From NCBI GenBank assembly GCA_002862435.1, contig PKDC01000006.1, forward strand, positions 50,653 through 114,652: 64,000 nucleotides of DNA. Reading direction: 5' to 3'. A model generated the notes under the pieces. That model was not told where the DNA came from, did not search any database, and was given only the letters and a program-made list of their open reading frames with translations. Below, in pieces: positions 1-7,910 of the stretch. Position 1 is the stretch's first letter. Every line of letters starts with the position of its first letter. This stretch comes from Pseudomonadota bacterium. GTDB taxonomy: Bacteria > Pseudomonadota > Gammaproteobacteria > UBA5335. Both the position numbers and the translations under genes were made by a program.

Positions 1-146
1 CCATTGGCCGCAGCGCCAGCGACGCGCCCGAAATCGATGGCGTGGTCTACATCGACGATGCGCCCGCCCTCAAGCCCGGCGACAAAGTCCGCGTCGTGGT
101 GACAGACGCGGACGAACACGACCTCTACGCCGATCTGGCGCCCTGA
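1..146 (+). CDS. rimO: Ribosomal protein S12 methylthiotransferase RimO, C-terminal end (partial)
   Basis: The last 47 residues of a protein whose start lies before the window. The tail reads [16 protein letters not shown], then a basic and acidic strand region with [20 protein letters not shown], and ends in a TGA. This matches the C-terminal TRAM domain of RimO, the radical SAM enzyme that adds a methylthio group to an aspartate of ribosomal protein S12; the TRAM domain binds the substrate protein. MiaB also has a TRAM domain, but the '[10 protein letters not shown]' and 'DADEHDL' patterns fit RimO better. The catalytic Fe-S domains are not visible, so the assignment rests on this short tail only. 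Confidence 0.8.
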   Translation, partial: IGRSASDAPEIDGVVYIDDAPALKPGDKVRVVVTDADEHDLYADLAP

Positions 147-273
147 ATCCCCTCTGCAGCCGGTGCGTCCACCGACCTGGCTACGTCATGGCCCGTACAT
201 TGCATTTTCGGTGCCGTTCTGACATATAAGGGCAAGCTTCAGGGAGCAAAGGGCCAACCGGCAGAGGTGTCCC

Positions 274-879
274 GTGTACGACTTGAGCCAGCATGTGCTC
301 CGGACGGATGCCAGCGGCATGCCGCTGGAATGGATCGATTACCAACAGGCGGTGCGACTGCACCATCTGGGGGAGGTCGCCTATACCCTGGGCGCGCCGC
401 TCTATCGCATCCGGGGCGGCATCAATGCCCACAGCGGCCGGCGCAGCCTGGTCCAGATCCATTCCATCATGGCCACCTTCGGCCACAATCATGTACTCCA
501 TGAACTGCGCGACCGCTACACGCCGCCGCTGGGCAATCGCACGCTGTTTCGCCGTGACGGCCATCTCTGCCTGTACTGCGGCGGCCGCTTTTCCGTCTCC
601 GACCTATCGCGCGATCACGTGACGCCCTTGAGCCAGGGCGGCAAGGACGTCTGGACCAATGTGGTGGCCGCCTGCAAGCGCTGCAACAACCACAAGGCCG
701 GGCGCACGCCGGAACAGGCGGCCATGCAGTTGCTCGCCGTGCCCTTCACCCCGACCCATGCCGAATATGTCTATCTCCAGGGTCGCCGCGTGCTGGCCGA
801 CCAGATGGCCTTCCTACGCGCCCATTTCCCCCGTTCCAGCCCGCTCCATGCCCGCGTGACGCGCCAGATTTTCGATTAA
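274..879 (+). CDS. HNH endonuclease family protein
   Basis: A 201-residue protein starting at GTG, preceded by a good ribosome-binding site (GAGGTG about 5 bases upstream). Residues 99-140 form a clear HNH zinc-finger nuclease core: CxxC at 99-102, the DH pair at 114-115, Asn129, CxxC at 134-137 and His140. Residues 1-90 form an extra N-terminal region without a motif I recognise. Stand-alone HNH proteins of this size (McrA-like group) are common in Gammaproteobacteria. Some are housekeeping or stress nucleases, others belong to restriction systems or mobile elements. No methylase or mobile genes flank it here, so a restriction role is not supported. It converges on hemH with an 18-base gap. 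Confidence 0.85.
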   Translation: MYDLSQHVLRTDASGMPLEWIDYQQAVRLHHLGEVAYTLGAPLYRIRGGINAHSGRRSLVQIHSIMATFGHNHVLHELRDRYTPPLGNRTLFRRDGHLCLYCGGRFSVSDLSRDHVTPLSQGGKDVWTNVVAACKRCNNHKAGRTPEQAAMQLLAVPFTPTHAEYVYLQGRRVLADQMAFLRAHFPRSSPLHARVTRQIFD

Positions 880-897
880 GCCGGCATTGAACCCGCA

Positions 898-1905
898 TCA
901 GGCCCGCCAGGGCGCCGTCCTGGCGCACACCAGATCGGTCAGAAAAGCGACGTGGTCGGGTGCATCGTTCAGGGCGGGAATATAGCGCAGCTTGCCGCCC
1001 CGGGATTCGAGCGTCTCGGCATAGCGGATCGCAATCTCCTCCAGCGTTTCCAGGCAATCTGCCGCAAACCCGGGGCACAGCGCATCCACCGTGCGGACCC
1101 CGGCGCCTGCCCAAGCGTTCAGCACCTGATCGGTGTACGGCCCCAGCCAGCGGGTGGGACCGAAACGGGATTGGAAAGCCAAGGCCCAGCGATCCGCTTC
1201 AAGGCCCAGCGCCGCGGCCAAGGCATGGGCCGTGGCCCGACACTGCTCGGCGTAAGGATCACCCTGATCGGCGTACTGCTGCGGAATGCCATGGAAGGAC
1301 AGCAGCAGCCGCTCGCCCTGGCCTTCTCGCGCCCAATACGTGCGCACGCTGGCGGCGAGGGCTGCGATGTAGCCGGGCGCCACGGCATATTGGTTGACCC
1401 ATTGCAGTTCCGGCAGCGCCCGTTGGCGGCGCAGCCAGGCGCCCACCGCGTCGCTCACCGAGGCCGTGGTGGTGGCCGAATACTGGGGATACAGCGGCAA
1501 GATCAAAATGCGTGGGCATCCCATCGCCTGCAGGCGGTCCAGCCCGGCGGCCACCGAGGGTTGGCCGTAGCGCATCGCCAGCGCCACCTGATAGGCCCCC
1601 GGGACATGCTGATCCAAGGCGACCTGCAATGCAGTCTCCTGCCGGCGCGAGTACACCATCAAGGGCGAACCTTCAGGCATCCAGACGCTGGCATAGGCCA
1701 GGGCACTGCGCCGTGGCCGAGTCCGCAGGATCACCCCGTGCAGGATGGGCAGCCAGAACCAGCGGGGCGCCTCGATCACGCGCGGATCGGCCAGGAACTC
1801 GGCCAGGTAGCGCCGCACGGCGGACGGGGTTGGCGCGTCGGGACTGCCCAGGTTGACGAGCAGGACGCCCACGGCCGGTGCAGGGGAAAAAGGCGAATTT
1901 GGCAT
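898..1905 (-). CDS. hemH: Ferrochelatase
   Basis: Inserts ferrous iron into protoporphyrin IX, the last step of protohaem synthesis, at the inner face of the membrane. The protein begins with the family signature VGVLLVNLGSPDAP. The catalytic His is in SFHGIP (about residue 205) and the conserved Glu in CLETLEE (about 286). The 335 residues from the ATG at 1905 are normal for bacterial HemH. The frame stays open upstream to 1953, but the extra 16 residues (with ILITPSGIF-type sequence) are not conserved, so I chose the inner ATG. No other haem gene is adjacent. Confidence 0.95.
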   Translation of the reverse strand: MPNSPFSPAPAVGVLLVNLGSPDAPTPSAVRRYLAEFLADPRVIEAPRWFWLPILHGVILRTRPRRSALAYASVWMPEGSPLMVYSRRQETALQVALDQHVPGAYQVALAMRYGQPSVAAGLDRLQAMGCPRILILPLYPQYSATTTASVSDAVGAWLRRQRALPELQWVNQYAVAPGYIAALAASVRTYWAREGQGERLLLSFHGIPQQYADQGDPYAEQCRATAHALAAALGLEADRWALAFQSRFGPTRWLGPYTDQVLNAWAGAGVRTVDALCPGFAADCLETLEEIAIRYAETLESRGGKLRYIPALNDAPDHVAFLTDLVCARTAPWRA

Positions 1906-2161
1906 TAAAAAAATTCCGCTTGGCGTGATCAGGACCGGTTGGATATCGCCCATCGATCCCCGTTCCCTGAATCTCGTATTGATGAGCCATGACGCGAAAC
2001 GGTCATAGCTCGGGGATCAAACTCGCTTCCGGGCCAGCAGAAACATTGGCCCCCTTTTTGCTTTTATCTCACCGCACAGATCGCGTGATCGCATGCGAGA
2101 CAACTGGCGTTCATCGCGCTTGTGAACGCCGGATCTTCACACAATGACACGAAGGTGAACC

Positions 2162-2572
2162 ATGAAAAAGCCCTCCCTCCTGCTGTCCCTGGGCAGTCTG
2201 CTCGCGCTTCCCCTTCCTGCGATGGCCGCCATGACGGAAATGGCGGACAGTGAGCTGGCCGACGTGTCGGGTCAGGCCTATATAGTGGCGTTCGGCCGTT
2301 ACGAACGCACCATTCCCGATCTTACCGAGCGGAACGTCGCCATCGGACCAATCGCCGTAAGTGACGCAGCCCGCAGCGTGGAAGCAGGCCTTCCCAATCT
2401 GACCGATCAGGTCCGCCAAGGGGTGGTATCTAGCACAAATTCTGCGCTAGCGGCAGGTAAGTTGGCCTTGGTCGGCAGCGTGGCAACCGTGCCGGGTGTC
2501 GGCACCGTTGTTGCCCCCATACTCGCGTTGCTGCCCACCCCAAAGATTAGCTACAAGATAAGCAACGGGTGA
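2162..2572 (+). CDS. Small exported protein with an ELADVSGQA motif, function unknown
   Basis: A 136-residue protein with a GAAGGTG ribosome-binding site. Residues 1-22 are a Sec signal peptide ending in AMA, so it should be exported. Straight after the cleavage site comes 'MADSELADVSGQAYI'. Motifs of the form L-x-D-x-EL-x-x-V-x-GQA occur just after the signal peptide in several families of uncharacterised gammaproteobacterial surface or secreted proteins (DUF6160/FilA-like). The rest is a helical, Ala/Ser-rich middle and a Gly/Val-rich hydrophobic stretch (about 100-125: VGSVATVPGVGTVV), ending in KISYKISNG. There are no Cys residues. It is flanked by unrelated genes on the other strand, so it is monocistronic. 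I do not know its function. Confidence 0.75.
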   Translation: MKKPSLLLSLGSLLALPLPAMAAMTEMADSELADVSGQAYIVAFGRYERTIPDLTERNVAIGPIAVSDAARSVEAGLPNLTDQVRQGVVSSTNSALAAGKLALVGSVATVPGVGTVVAPILALLPTPKISYKISNG

Positions 2573-2577
2573 CCGGT

Positions 2578-2616
2578 TTCCCCGGCGTCTCCGGCGTCTC
2601 CTGCGGCGCCGGGGAA
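2578..2616 (+). terminator. Strong hairpin just after the small exported protein gene
   Basis: Six bases after the stop codon, TTCCCCGGCG (2578-2587) pairs perfectly with CGCCGGGGAA (2607-2616) around a 19-base loop. No T-run follows on the plus strand, so this may be an RNA-stabilising 3' hairpin or a weak terminator rather than a classical intrinsic terminator. Confidence 0.5.
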
Positions 2617-2645
2617 GTCACTCATCCCTAAGACCGGCCAGCGAC

Positions 2646-3428
2646 TCACTTGGGCAGGGTCGGCGTTCCCAGCACCGTCGCCAGATCCACATCCCAGGCG
2701 TCATAGCCTGCCTCTTGGGGAATCCGCATGCGCTTGCCCTGGGGCATGTCCACCAGGCAGGGCAGCACCGTCACCACAGTTCCCTCCTGGGTCGTCCGCC
2801 AAGCCTCCGCCACCGAATGATTACGGGCCAACTTTTTCAGATTCATCAACGTGGGCCAGATGATGGTGTGCTGGCCGGCCTGGGCGGCCGCAATGGCATC
2901 GCTCGGGTTGATCCACAGCGAATCAACCGTCTCGCCGCCATCGTGGCGCAGCACGGTGTCGCCCGTCATGCGGGCGAGGAAAAAATGCGTATCGAAGCGC
3001 TTGGGCACCATCTCCGGCGTGATCCAATGGGCAAACGGCAGCAACGCCCCGAGATCCGGGCGTAGTTCCAGACGCTCCAGCAGGAGGGTGAAGCCGACGC
3101 CTTCTTGCACCAGTTCGGTGCGAAGACGATCCAGTGGCGCGGCATTCAATCCGTGCCCGCCGCCCATAGCGCCTCCAGCCAGAAGCAGACCGCTTTCCTC
3201 GAACAGCTCCCGAATGGCCGCCACCCGGAACGGCGCCAGTGCATCATCGAGGGCCAGCGTTTGCCCCAGTTCGACATCCTCCGGCGCCAGCTTGCCGCCC
3301 GGAAACACCAGGGCGCCGCCGGCGAAATCGATCTGGTGGTGGCGCCGCACCATGAACACTTCCAATCCCTGCGCCCCGTCCCGCAACAACACCACGGTGG
3401 CTGCCGGCCGTGCTTCGGCGATTTTCAT
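2646..3428 (-). CDS. Nudix hydrolase of the long-insert (NUDT19-like) type
   Basis: A 260-residue protein from the ATG at 3428, which has AAGGA about 10 bases upstream; a longer reading to 3488 would run into the upstream gene. The Nudix box is split: the GG of VFPGGKL is at residues 44-45 and the catalytic REL-FEES-GLLL part at 73-82, about 28 residues later instead of the usual six or so. This inserted spacing is typical of NUDT19-like hydrolases, some of which cleave acyl-CoA to acyl-phosphopantetheine and 3',5'-ADP. The substrate here is unknown. It lies 37 bases downstream of the transporter gene in the same direction, so the two are probably co-transcribed. Confidence 0.85.
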   Translation of the reverse strand: MKIAEARPAATVVLLRDGAQGLEVFMVRRHHQIDFAGGALVFPGGKLAPEDVELGQTLALDDALAPFRVAAIRELFEESGLLLAGGAMGGGHGLNAAPLDRLRTELVQEGVGFTLLLERLELRPDLGALLPFAHWITPEMVPKRFDTHFFLARMTGDTVLRHDGGETVDSLWINPSDAIAAAQAGQHTIIWPTLMNLKKLARNHSVAEAWRTTQEGTVVTVLPCLVDMPQGKRMRIPQEAGYDAWDVDLATVLGTPTLPK

Positions 3429-3465
3429 CTCCTGCCCCCTTCCTTGGGTGAATTGTGTCTTGAGT

Positions 3466-4749
3466 TTAGCGGGATGGGCGTGCCGCACGATCCGACGTGA
3501 TCCCCAGGGTCAAGAATAGCGCTCCCGCGAACATCACCAGCACCACCGACAAGCCAAGGCGCTGGCTGCCGCTGGCGGCAGTCAGCCCGCCCACCAGGAA
3601 GGGACCCATAAAGGTGGTCGCCTTGCCAGAGAAGGCCATCAGGCCAAACAGCTCGTTGCGTTGGGCGACGGGCGCCATGTGCGCCAGATAGGAGCGGCTG
3701 GCTGCCTGGGCAGGTCCCACGAACAAGCCCAGCAAGCCACCCCACCACCAAAAGGCCGGGGCATTCGGCGCCACCAAGAGTGCGGCGCCCGTCAGCAGCA
3801 ATCCGACCAGACTCCAGACCATGGTGGACTTGGCCCCAAAACGGTCATCAAACCAGGCAAAACCCACCGCGCCCACCGCGGAGGTCAGATTCAGCACGAT
3901 GGCAAACAGCAGCACCTGCCGCTCATCAAACCCAAAGGTCCCGGCCGCGAACAGGCCGCCAAAGGCGAACACGGTAGTGAGCCCGTCGATCAACAGCAGT
4001 CGACCGAGAAAAAATCGCAGCAAGGGGCCATCGCGCAGCAAGCGGCGCAAAGACACCACCAGATCGCCGAACGCGGCCCGCATCAACGACTGATTGGACG
4101 GCGCCACAACGCGCGCCGGATCGCGAACCGTCAGCAGCAAGGGCAGCGCGAACAGCGCAGTCCACGCCGCGGTCAGGAGGAACGTGGCCCGCACCGGCTC
4201 CGCCTGGACAGGGTCCAGCCCAAAGGGCGGCGGATCCGCCTGCACGAAGCCAAACAGCGCCACCAGCAGGCAGGCCAACCCTCCCACATACCCCAAGCCC
4301 CAGGCCCAACCCGACCAGCGCCCAATGCGCGCAGGGGTGGCCAGATCCGCCAATTGGGCGTTGTAGAGCACGAAAGCCAGTTCCAGCACCACCGTTCCCA
4401 GCCCCGCCAACAGCAGGGCACGCAGGGCGAAATCCGCTTCCGGACGCACCGTCCAGAGCGCCGCGGTCGCCAACACATTCACCAGGGTCAGCAGCACGAG
4501 AAAAGCCCGCCGGTGCCCGCCCCGATCCGCCACCGCGCCCATCAGCGGCGCCAGCATGGCAATGAACAAGCCCGCCACACCCATGGTCTGCCCCCACCAG
4601 GCGGTCCCCGTGGCGGCGTCCGGGGCAATGGCGCGGGCGAAATAGGCAGGGAACAGGAAAGTCTGGATCAAGGCAGCGTAGGCGCTGGTGGCCCAGTCAT
4701 AGAGCGACCAGGCAATCAGCGGGCCGCGGCGTTCCGGGGCGGTCGACAT
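3466..4749 (-). CDS. MFS transporter of the UMF1/Atg22 family
   Basis: A 427-residue integral membrane protein starting at the ATG at 4749 (MSTAPERRGPLIAW). The N-terminal SLYDWATSAYAALIQTFLFPAYF is the signature of the UMF1/Atg22-like branch of the major facilitator superfamily, and about twelve hydrophobic segments follow, with the central loop around residues 180-230. In yeast Atg22 exports amino acids from the vacuole; the bacterial members have no well-established substrate. It is followed by the Nudix gene. The open frame continues upstream to 4884, but that part (RPEKTARHPVRS) has no membrane or family character. The regulatory RNA at 4.92-5.25 kb is encoded on the same strand just upstream. 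Confidence 0.88.
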   Translation of the reverse strand: MSTAPERRGPLIAWSLYDWATSAYAALIQTFLFPAYFARAIAPDAATGTAWWGQTMGVAGLFIAMLAPLMGAVADRGGHRRAFLVLLTLVNVLATAALWTVRPEADFALRALLLAGLGTVVLELAFVLYNAQLADLATPARIGRWSGWAWGLGYVGGLACLLVALFGFVQADPPPFGLDPVQAEPVRATFLLTAAWTALFALPLLLTVRDPARVVAPSNQSLMRAAFGDLVVSLRRLLRDGPLLRFFLGRLLLIDGLTTVFAFGGLFAAGTFGFDERQVLLFAIVLNLTSAVGAVGFAWFDDRFGAKSTMVWSLVGLLLTGAALLVAPNAPAFWWWGGLLGLFVGPAQAASRSYLAHMAPVAQRNELFGLMAFSGKATTFMGPFLVGGLTAASGSQRLGLSVVLVMFAGALFLTLGITSDRAARPSR

Positions 4750-4921
4750 GAAAAGGTGTCCATCTTTGGGGTTAAGCAAGCGCTGGACAATGAACGATCG
4801 GTGCGACCGCGCGACGGATCGCACTGGATGGCGTGCGGTTTTCTCCGGGCGCGGCACGAAACTCGGCGTTCCGAACAGGTGCAACCAGGGATTCTAGTGA
4901 TTTTGTGTGACAGCGCCCAAC

Positions 4922-4954
4922 AAAAAACCCCGGTCGGCGTGATACCGACCGGGG
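4922..4954 (-). terminator. Intrinsic terminator of the CsrB-like RNA
   Basis: On the minus strand CCCCGGTCGG (4954-4945) pairs without mismatch with CCGACCGGGG (4937-4928) across a 7-base loop, and six T residues follow (4927-4922). This is a textbook Rho-independent terminator. No protein gene precedes it on this strand, which supports a non-coding transcript ending here. Confidence 0.92.
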
Positions 4955-5250
4955 CTGCGTGAGCCAAAACATGGCTGGAAGCAAAGTCCTCGTGTGCACT
5001 GAACTGCCGATTGATGGCCGATCCCGCCGGCATCCTGCCATCCGATCCCCTCGTCCCTGACCGGAGGGGGGTCCATCAATCCGCGGTGGCCTTCCTGGCC
5101 CCCGGCAACCATCCTGGCTACCGATCCGTTTTGCTGCGTCCCTGCCTCTTCCCTGAGTAGCGGCTTCCTGCCACCATTCATCCCTGATCGGGCCAATCCT
5201 TTGGCCCTGTGGTATCCGTACCACGTCATCTCCGGACGGTTTCCATCATC
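4922..5250 (-). ncRNA. CsrB/RsmZ-type CsrA-sequestering small RNA
   Basis: About 330 bases with no credible protein gene. Read on the minus strand it carries about 20 GGA triplets, many as CAGGA, CAGGGA or CGGA, the core of CsrA/RsmA binding sites. At least seven fall in the loop of a short hairpin: 5224-5238 (CGGA), 5209-5224 (CGGA, perfect 6-bp stem), 5190-5207 (AAGGA, perfect 6-bp stem), 5160-5174 (AGGA), 5103-5123 (AGGA, 8-bp stem), 5088-5100 (AGGAA) and 5029-5040 (AGGA). It ends at a strong terminator (4922-4954). A near-perfect GacA/UvrY recognition palindrome lies at 5295-5312, about 60 bases before the likely 5' end. The architecture is that of CsrB, CsrC and RsmX/Y/Z, which titrate CsrA. 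The 5' end is an estimate; I do not see a convincing -10/-35 pair. The RNA would act on CsrA targets genome-wide. Confidence 0.85.
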
Positions 5251-5294
5251 CCCCAACAAAGTGACAAAAACAGTCAGACAGTGCCGAGAATCGG

Positions 5295-5312
5295 TGTAAG
5301 CATTTTCTTAAT
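5295..5312 (-). promoter_or_regulatory. GacA/UvrY-like upstream activating box
   Basis: The plus strand reads TGTAAGCATTTTCTTAAT. The consensus upstream activating sequence of GacA-controlled small RNA genes is TGTAAG-N6-CTTACA, so ten of twelve defined positions match and the spacing is exact. Its centre is about 55-60 bases upstream of the inferred start of the CsrB-like RNA, as at rsmY/rsmZ. It also lies upstream of dtd on the other strand, but the pairing with a CsrB-like RNA is the natural reading. Confidence 0.75.
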
Positions 5313-5362
5313 ACATAGCATTAATGGACTCTCTGCTCATCCATGGCTTATCGGATGTCCCC

Positions 5363-5821
5363 ATGATCGGATTTCTGCAACGCGTGCGGCGAGCCTGGGT
5401 GGAGGTGGATGGACACCGCGTGGCCCGCATCGAGACCGGCCTGCTGGTGCTGGTCGGCATGGAGCGCAGCGACACCCATGCCATCGGCACCCGACTGTTG
5501 CAGCGCGTGCTGGACTACCGGGTGTTCCCCGATGCGCAGGATCGCATGAACCGCAGCCTGCGCGACATCCAGGGCGGACTGTTGCTGGTACCCCAGTTCA
5601 CCCTGGCGGCAGATACCCGCAAAGGCAACCGTCCCGGTTTTTCCCCGGCCATGCCACCCGACGAAGCCCAAGCTTTATATGGCGAACTGCTGCAACACGC
5701 TCGCACCCAGCATCCGATCGTGGAAAGCGGCGTCTTTGGCGCTGTCATGCAGGTCAGCCTGACCAATGATGGGCCGGTGAGTTTCTGGCTGCAGGTGACA
5801 AATGAAATGGCGGTGCGTTGA
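5363..5821 (+). CDS. dtd: D-aminoacyl-tRNA deacylase
   Basis: Hydrolyses D-aminoacyl-tRNAs (and Gly-tRNA-Ala) to protect translation. The 152 residues from the ATG at 5363 ([17 protein letters not shown]) align with the usual DTD start; an ATG at 5324 would add 13 unconserved residues. The Gly-cisPro motif that gives chiral selectivity is intact in NDGPVSF (residues 135-141). The other signature, normally SQFTL, reads PQFTLAAD here, so the residue at position 77 is Pro instead of Ser. The gene opens a run of plus-strand genes leading into the his operon. Confidence 0.95.
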   Translation: MIGFLQRVRRAWVEVDGHRVARIETGLLVLVGMERSDTHAIGTRLLQRVLDYRVFPDAQDRMNRSLRDIQGGLLLVPQFTLAADTRKGNRPGFSPAMPPDEAQALYGELLQHARTQHPIVESGVFGAVMQVSLTNDGPVSFWLQVTNEMAVR

Positions 5822-5883
5822 CGCGCCGGGGCGGATTGTTCAAACTCAAAGGTCTACACCCTGCCACCCCATCCAGCCACGCC

Positions 5884-6477
5884 ATGTCTGCCCGTACTGC
5901 CCGCGTTGAACGGGCCACGCTTGAAACCCGCATCAGTGTCGATCTGAACCTCGACGGCAGCGGGATATCGCGCCTGGCCACCGGCCTACCCTTTTTCGAC
6001 CACATGCTGGACCAGATCGCCCGCCACGGCGCCCTGGATCTCGCCATCACGGCGGATGGCGACCTCGCGGTGGACGCCCACCACACGGTGGAAGACGTCG
6101 GCATCACCTTCGGCCAGGCCCTGGCCCGCGCGCTGGGGGATAAAAAAGGCATCCAGCGCTATGGGCATGCCTATGTGCCGCTGGACGAGGCGCTGTCCCG
6201 GGTGGTGATCGACTTCTCCGGCCGGCCCGGGCTCGAATACGAGGTGAGCTACAGCCGCGCGCGCATCGGCGATTTCGATGTCGATCTGATCCGTGAATTC
6301 TTCCAGGGTGTCGTCAATCACGCCCAGGCCACGGTCCACATCGATAACCTCAAGGGCCGCAACGCCCACCATGTGGCCGAAACCGTGTTCAAGGCCTTCG
6401 GCCGTGCGCTGCGCCAGGCCGCCGCGCCCGATGAGCGGCAGGCCCAGGTCATCCCCTCGACCAAGGGAAGCCTTTAA
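5884..6477 (+). CDS. hisB: Imidazoleglycerol-phosphate dehydratase
   Basis: Histidine biosynthesis step 6: dehydrates imidazole-glycerol phosphate to imidazole-acetol phosphate, with manganese. Residues from the ATG at 5884 begin [17 protein letters not shown]. The two metal-binding signatures are present: [13 protein letters not shown] and [11 protein letters not shown] near the N-terminal half, and [18 protein letters not shown] near the end. At 197 residues this is the monofunctional form, without the histidinol-phosphatase domain found in enterics. A TTG at 5818 overlapping the dtd stop would give a longer, unconserved N-terminus. It is first gene of the contiguous hisBHAFIE run. Confidence 0.95.
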   Translation: MSARTARVERATLETRISVDLNLDGSGISRLATGLPFFDHMLDQIARHGALDLAITADGDLAVDAHHTVEDVGITFGQALARALGDKKGIQRYGHAYVPLDEALSRVVIDFSGRPGLEYEVSYSRARIGDFDVDLIREFFQGVVNHAQATVHIDNLKGRNAHHVAETVFKAFGRALRQAAAPDERQAQVIPSTKGSL

Positions 6478-6497
6478 CCCTCCAGCGGATTGCGTCA

Positions 6498-7157
6498 ATG
6501 CAGACCCTCGCGATACTGGATTACGGCATGGGCAACCTGCATTCCATGGCGAAAGCCCTGGAGCGGGTCGCTCCGCAGGCACGCATCCGCATCACCCAGT
6601 CCGCCGCGGAACTGCGCGCCGCCGACCGGCTCATCTTCCCCGGACAGGGGGCGATGGGGCATTGCCGGACGGAACTGGCACAGCGCGATCTGTTGGATCT
6701 GCTGCCCGAGCTGGCGCGGGAAAAGCCCACCCTGGGCGTCTGCCTGGGGTTGCAGGCGGCCCTGGACTTCAGCGAGGAAAACGGCGGCACCCAGGGACTG
6801 GGCCTGTTTCCCGGCGTGGTGCGGCGCTTTCCGACCGGCCTGCCCGAGGCGCCGGGCCTGCCCCCGATACGCATCCCCCACATGGGCTGGAATCGCGTGG
6901 AGCCGACCCGGCCCCACCCGCTGTTCGAGGGGATTGCGCCGGGTAGCCGGTTTTACTTCGTACACAGCTACTACGCCCCGGCTGGATCGCCGGAGGTGGC
7001 CGCCGTGACCCATTACGGCCTGCCATTCGCCGCGGCGCTGGGGCGGGATGGTTTTTTTGCGGTACAGTTTCACCCCGAGAAAAGCCAGCAGGCGGGTCTG
7101 CGCCTGCTCTCCAACTTCAGCCGCTGGGATGGCGCTTCCCCGGCAAGCACTTCCTGA
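6498..7157 (+). CDS. hisH: Imidazole glycerol phosphate synthase, glutaminase subunit
   Basis: Class I glutamine amidotransferase that feeds ammonia to HisF. The catalytic triad is visible: Cys82 in GVCLGLQ, His192 and Glu194 in FHPEKSQ. The N-terminus ([14 protein letters not shown]) and the oxyanion-strand region ([11 protein letters not shown]) are typical. At 219 residues the length is slightly above the usual 200-210. It is 20 bases downstream of hisB and 14 bases upstream of hisA. Confidence 0.96.
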   Translation: MQTLAILDYGMGNLHSMAKALERVAPQARIRITQSAAELRAADRLIFPGQGAMGHCRTELAQRDLLDLLPELAREKPTLGVCLGLQAALDFSEENGGTQGLGLFPGVVRRFPTGLPEAPGLPPIRIPHMGWNRVEPTRPHPLFEGIAPGSRFYFVHSYYAPAGSPEVAAVTHYGLPFAAALGRDGFFAVQFHPEKSQQAGLRLLSNFSRWDGASPASTS

Positions 7158-7171
7158 CCCCGAGGTCCGTC

Positions 7172-7909
7172 ATGCTGCTCATTCCCGCTATCGACATCAA
7201 GGACGGCCAGTGTGTTCGCCTGCGCCAGGGCCGGATGGATGACGTCACAGTATTCGCCGAAGATCCCCTCACCATGGCCGATCGCTGGGTCCAGGCCGGC
7301 GCCAAGCGCTTGCACCTGGTGGACCTGGATGGCGCTGTGCAGGGTCGGCCGGTGAATCGGGATGTCGTCGAGCGCATCTGCGCCGCCCATCCCAACGTGC
7401 CGGTGCAGATCGGCGGCGGCATTCGTGACGAGGAAACGGTGCAGAGCTACCTGGATACGGGGGTGCGCTACGTCATCATCGGCACCAAGGCGGTCAATAC
7501 GCCCCACTTCATCAATGACCTGTGCATGGAGTTCCCCGGCCACATCATCGTGGGTCTGGATGCGCGCGACGGCAAGGTCGCCATCGATGGCTGGTCCAAA
7601 CTGTCCCATCACGAGGTCACCGACGTCGCGCGCCGACTGGAAGACGACGGCGTCGAGGCGATCATCTACACCGACATTGGCCGCGACGGCATGATGCAGG
7701 GGGTGAACGTTGATTCCACGGTGGCCCTGGCGCGCAGCGTTCACATTCCCGTCATCGCCTCCGGCGGCGTCCACAGCCTGGATGACATCCGCGCGCTGTG
7801 CGCCGTGGCGGATGAAGGCATCATCGGCGCTGTGATCGGCCGCGCCCTTTATGAAGGCTCGCTGGATCTGGCTGCGGCCCAGCGGCTGGTCGACGGGCTG
7901 GGCGGCTGA
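7172..7909 (+). CDS. hisA: ProFAR isomerase (1-(5-phosphoribosyl)-5-aminoimidazole-carboxamide isomerase)
   Basis: Amadori isomerase converting ProFAR to PRFAR in histidine synthesis. It is a (beta/alpha)8 barrel of 245 residues. The catalytic aspartates are Asp8 ([12 protein letters not shown]) and the one in [12 protein letters not shown] near residue 170. Phosphate-binding loops are visible as [10 protein letters not shown] and [11 protein letters not shown]. The stop codon is one base before the GTG start of hisF, so translation is probably coupled. Confidence 0.97.
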   Translation: MLLIPAIDIKDGQCVRLRQGRMDDVTVFAEDPLTMADRWVQAGAKRLHLVDLDGAVQGRPVNRDVVERICAAHPNVPVQIGGGIRDEETVQSYLDTGVRYVIIGTKAVNTPHFINDLCMEFPGHIIVGLDARDGKVAIDGWSKLSHHEVTDVARRLEDDGVEAIIYTDIGRDGMMQGVNVDSTVALARSVHIPVIASGGVHSLDDIRALCAVADEGIIGAVIGRALYEGSLDLAAAQRLVDGLGG

Positions 7910-7910
7910 G

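Noticed and set aside
5029..5230. Cyclic di-GMP (GEMM) riboswitch on the minus strand
   Set aside because: GGGACGCA and the hairpin CGGTAGCC-loop-GGTTGCCG recall GEMM-I elements, but the order of elements is wrong and the many repeated AGGA/CGGA loops, GacA box and terminator fit a CsrB-type RNA far better.
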